This document shows positions 4,848 through 5,736 of a DNA stretch of 5,736 nt, one piece after another (position 1 is the first letter of the stretch; each line of letters opens with the position of its first letter). The notes beneath the pieces were generated by a model. That model was not told the DNA's origin. It was given only the letters and a program-made list of their open reading frames with translations, and did no database searches. This stretch comes from Pseudomonas sp. Lineage in GTDB: Bacteria; Pseudomonadota; Gammaproteobacteria; Pseudomonadales; Pseudomonadaceae. A program made the position numbers and the translations under genes. The stretch is from NCBI GenBank assembly GCA_026398835.1, contig JAPLSD010000803.1, positions 1-5,736 on the forward strand, written 5' to 3'.

Positions 4848-5736
4848 CTAGGGCCTTGCTGCGCTGAGGCCGTGGGGGTGATCCTCCCCGGGCTCCTCAG
4901 GTGGCGGTGCATCCGGGTCAGGATCAGGGGCCGATTCAGGCTCGGGTTCAGGCTCAGGGCTTGCGTGGTTCTGCATCTGATCCTGTACAACCTGCTCGTC
5001 GACCCGTGGGTCAAGCGCCGCCACCAAAGGCGAGCTCGACATACTGTCTGGCATGGCCACGTGATGCAGTGGCGCATCGTCGACCTGATGCAGGTTGGTC
5101 ACCGCCTTAGGCCGAATACGCCACACCAGCACCAGTGCGAAAAAGCTGAAGAACGCATAGAGCATATGACTGCCGAACAGCTTCATCAGCACACCCGCCG
5201 CCAACGGTCCGATACTTGCGCCGACACCGTAAGTCACCAACAGCATCGCCGTCAGCGAAACACGTCGATCACCTTCAACATGGTCATTGGAAAACGCCAC
5301 CGCCAAGGGATACAGACAGAATTGCACCAATGAACACAGGAAACCGGCGATGAACAGCACTTCAAGTGGCACCTGCGGCATGATCGCCAGAGGCAACGCA
5401 GCCAGTGCCAGACAAAACGCAAAACTACGGATCAACAGCGCCCGGTCATAGCGATCCGACAACCAGCCCAACGGCCACTGCACCACCAAACCGGCAAAAA
5501 TGCAGCTACCCATGAACAGACCGACCTGCTCCGTGGAAAGCCCTTGCTGAGAAGCGTACAGCGGCGCCAGACCGTAGAACGAACCGACGATCAACCCCGC
5601 ACCCAGCACGGTACTCAACGATTGCGGCACACGCTTCATAAAGAAACGCGGCTCCATCGGTGCCGGATGCAGGGGCGCCGGGTGAATGCGTCGGGTCATG
5701 GCGACGGGCACCAGACACAAGGCGAAACACAGGGCC
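4848..5736 (-). CDS. MFS transporter, C-terminal half (5' end outside window)
   Basis: An inner-membrane secondary transporter of the major facilitator superfamily; the substrate cannot be told from the sequence. The frame stays open through 5736, so the start lies outside. About 296 codons are present, roughly the last half plus a tail. I see the end of one membrane segment (ALCFALCLVPVAM), a central loop with basic and proline residues, then six hydrophobic segments that fit TM7-TM12. A motif-A-like loop GWLSDRYDR lies after the second of these, as expected between TM8 and TM9. After TM12 there is an unusually long tail of about 90 residues ending in a Pro/Glu/Asp repeat. It converges on flgZ across a shared terminator, so it is a separate transcription unit. 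The general look (GLAPLYASQQGLS, WPLGWLSDR) recalls the YcaD-like group, but I hold this loosely. Confidence 0.88.
   Translation of the reverse strand, partial: ALCFALCLVPVAMTRRIHPAPLHPAPMEPRFFMKRVPQSLSTVLGAGLIVGSFYGLAPLYASQQGLSTEQVGLFMGSCIFAGLVVQWPLGWLSDRYDRALLIRSFAFCLALAALPLAIMPQVPLEVLFIAGFLCSLVQFCLYPLAVAFSNDHVEGDRRVSLTAMLLVTYGVGASIGPLAAGVLMKLFGSHMLYAFFSFFALVLVWRIRPKAVTNLHQVDDAPLHHVAMPDSMSSSPLVAALDPRVDEQVVQDQMQNHASPEPEPEPESAPDPDPDAPPPEEPGEDHPHGLSAARP
4881..4958 (-). repeat. Pro-Glu / Pro-Asp low-complexity repeat coding region in the MFS tail
   Basis: Within the MFS gene, these bases encode a run of PE and then PD dipeptides (PEPEPEPES, APDPDPDAPPPEEPGED) near the C-terminus. On the plus strand the DNA shows repeated short units such as TTCAGGCTC. 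Such a tail would face the cytoplasm after TM12 and should be disordered and strongly negative. Confidence 0.8.

Noticed and set aside
4872..5333. Plus-strand open frame (153 codons) opposite the MFS gene
   Set aside because: It is an arginine/histidine-rich shadow of the transporter gene without start signals or family resemblance.

Overview
The window looks like a chromosomal flagellar/chemotaxis locus from a Pseudomonas, most likely of the P. fluorescens group. The basis is recognition of the proteins (FlgB start, CheR, CheV, FlgA, FlgM, FlgN and the PilZ protein FlgZ), the gene order, moderately high GC, and sigma-54 and sigma-28 type flagellar promoters. I ran no database search. I see no mobile element, CRISPR array, tRNA or rRNA.

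Left part (1-2091, minus strand): this part reads right to left as cheV, cheR, a strong intrinsic terminator, a roughly 200-bp regulatory region, and the first 15 codons of flgB, which runs off the window. The regulatory region holds a near-consensus sigma-54 promoter for flgB. About 70-125 bp upstream of its start site is a cluster of four AGCGGCA heptamers, which includes a perfect 13-bp inverted repeat. This is laid out like an enhancer for a sigma-54 activator.

Centre (2092-4826, plus strand): flgA diverges from cheV across only 78 bp. It has a sigma-54 promoter so close to its ATG that the transcript should be leaderless or nearly so. Next come a clear sigma-28 (FliA) promoter, flgM (anti-sigma-28), an intercistronic hairpin, flgN (export chaperone), a further sigma-54-like site and flgZ (YcgR-type c-di-GMP receptor, GTG start). 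A terminator that works in both directions closes the block.

Right part (4848-5736, minus strand): the C-terminal half of a major facilitator superfamily transporter with a long Pro/Asp/Glu tail. It converges on flgZ and has no evident functional tie to it.

How the genes fit together: FlgA assists P-ring assembly and FlgB is a proximal rod protein. FlgM holds FliA inactive until it is exported through the completed hook-basal body, and FlgN chaperones the hook-filament junction proteins. CheR and CheV adjust chemoreceptor methylation and receptor-kinase coupling, and FlgZ links c-di-GMP to swimming speed. No unknown system is visible. The points of most interest are regulatory: the flgB heptamer cluster, the leaderless flgA arrangement and the possible private flgZ promoter.
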